The notes beneath the pieces were generated by a model, which ran no database searches, was not told where the DNA came from, and saw only the letters and a program-made list of their open reading frames with translations. A stretch of 31,665 nt of DNA from Pseudomonadota bacterium (GTDB lineage Bacteria > Desulfobacterota > Desulfobulbia > Desulfobulbales > Desulfocapsaceae), in assembly GCA_023412495.1 (NCBI GenBank), contig JAEYNP010000093.1, forward strand, positions 1 through 31,665, given 5' to 3'. Made by a program: the position numbers and the translations under genes. Below, piece after piece: positions 31,544 through 31,665 of this stretch (position 1 is the stretch's first letter; each line of letters starts with the position of its first letter).

Positions 31544-31665
31544 TCTTGAAAATCGGATTCCGGAAGCTGTTTTCCAGAATCGCTTGAAACGGCAACGGCC
31601 GCCACTTCGAACGTGTCGGCCCTTGGCGTTTGTGTTTGCGATGCCAGCTTGTCTTGTTTTTCAGG

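Overview
The window reads as chromosomal DNA of a GC-rich, Gram-negative anaerobe. The best guess is a Desulfobacterota (deltaproteobacterial, Desulfobulbales-like) sulfate reducer or relative. This rests on the gene mix: an Fe-S protein with a DUF3786-type body, NhaD antiporters, a CheC/diguanylate-cyclase module, and a lipid-type ketosynthase cluster with radical SAM enzymes. It is an inference, not a database match. No rRNA, tRNA, CRISPR array or intact transposon was seen.

Layout. 257-4501: signalling and accessory genes. These are a PilZ protein, a REP-like repeat, two decayed alpha/beta-hydrolase relics on either side of a CAP-domain lipoprotein gene, and a compact CheY-like / CheC / PAS-GGDEF operon. 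4758-8123: small secreted or metabolic genes (DUF5666-like protein, exported alpha/beta hydrolase, DHCW-type cupin, divergent crotonase, lipoprotein). 8384-23119: a roughly 15-kb lipid/polyketide-like cluster. It has three acyl carrier proteins, three FabF-type ketosynthases with complete Cys-His-His triads, a PlsC-type acyltransferase, two hotdog dehydratase-like proteins, a 4HBT thioesterase, two paralogous radical SAM enzymes with C-terminal cysteine clusters, an MIO-type ammonia-lyase, a B12-binding radical SAM enzyme and a GT2-DUF2062 fusion. A SAM methyltransferase gene lies antisense inside it. 23329-27200: two about 92% identical nhaD genes, each preceded by a similar promoter and two tandem hairpin aptamer/terminator units (four copies in all), which look like cation riboswitches. 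27388-31543: a small membrane protein, a TetR regulator, a hemolysin-III/TrhA family protein, an Fe-S DUF3786 protein and a DUF2279 protein.

How it may work together. In the large cluster the ammonia-lyase could supply an arylacrylate starter such as coumarate, and the ketosynthases and ACPs would extend it. Dehydratases would leave unsaturation, the radical SAM enzymes would tailor or cyclise the chain, and the acyltransferase, thioesterase and glycosyltransferase would release the product or load it onto a lipid. No ketoreductase, malonyl transferase, CoA ligase or exporter was found in the window, so these would have to come from elsewhere. The set combines aryl-polyene-type genes with the ketosynthase plus radical SAM theme of proposed ladderane clusters, and the product cannot be predicted with confidence. 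The nhaD pair is the clearest regulatory story: Na+/H+ antiporters apparently controlled by transcription attenuation through tandem RNA sensors, with the whole regulated unit duplicated.
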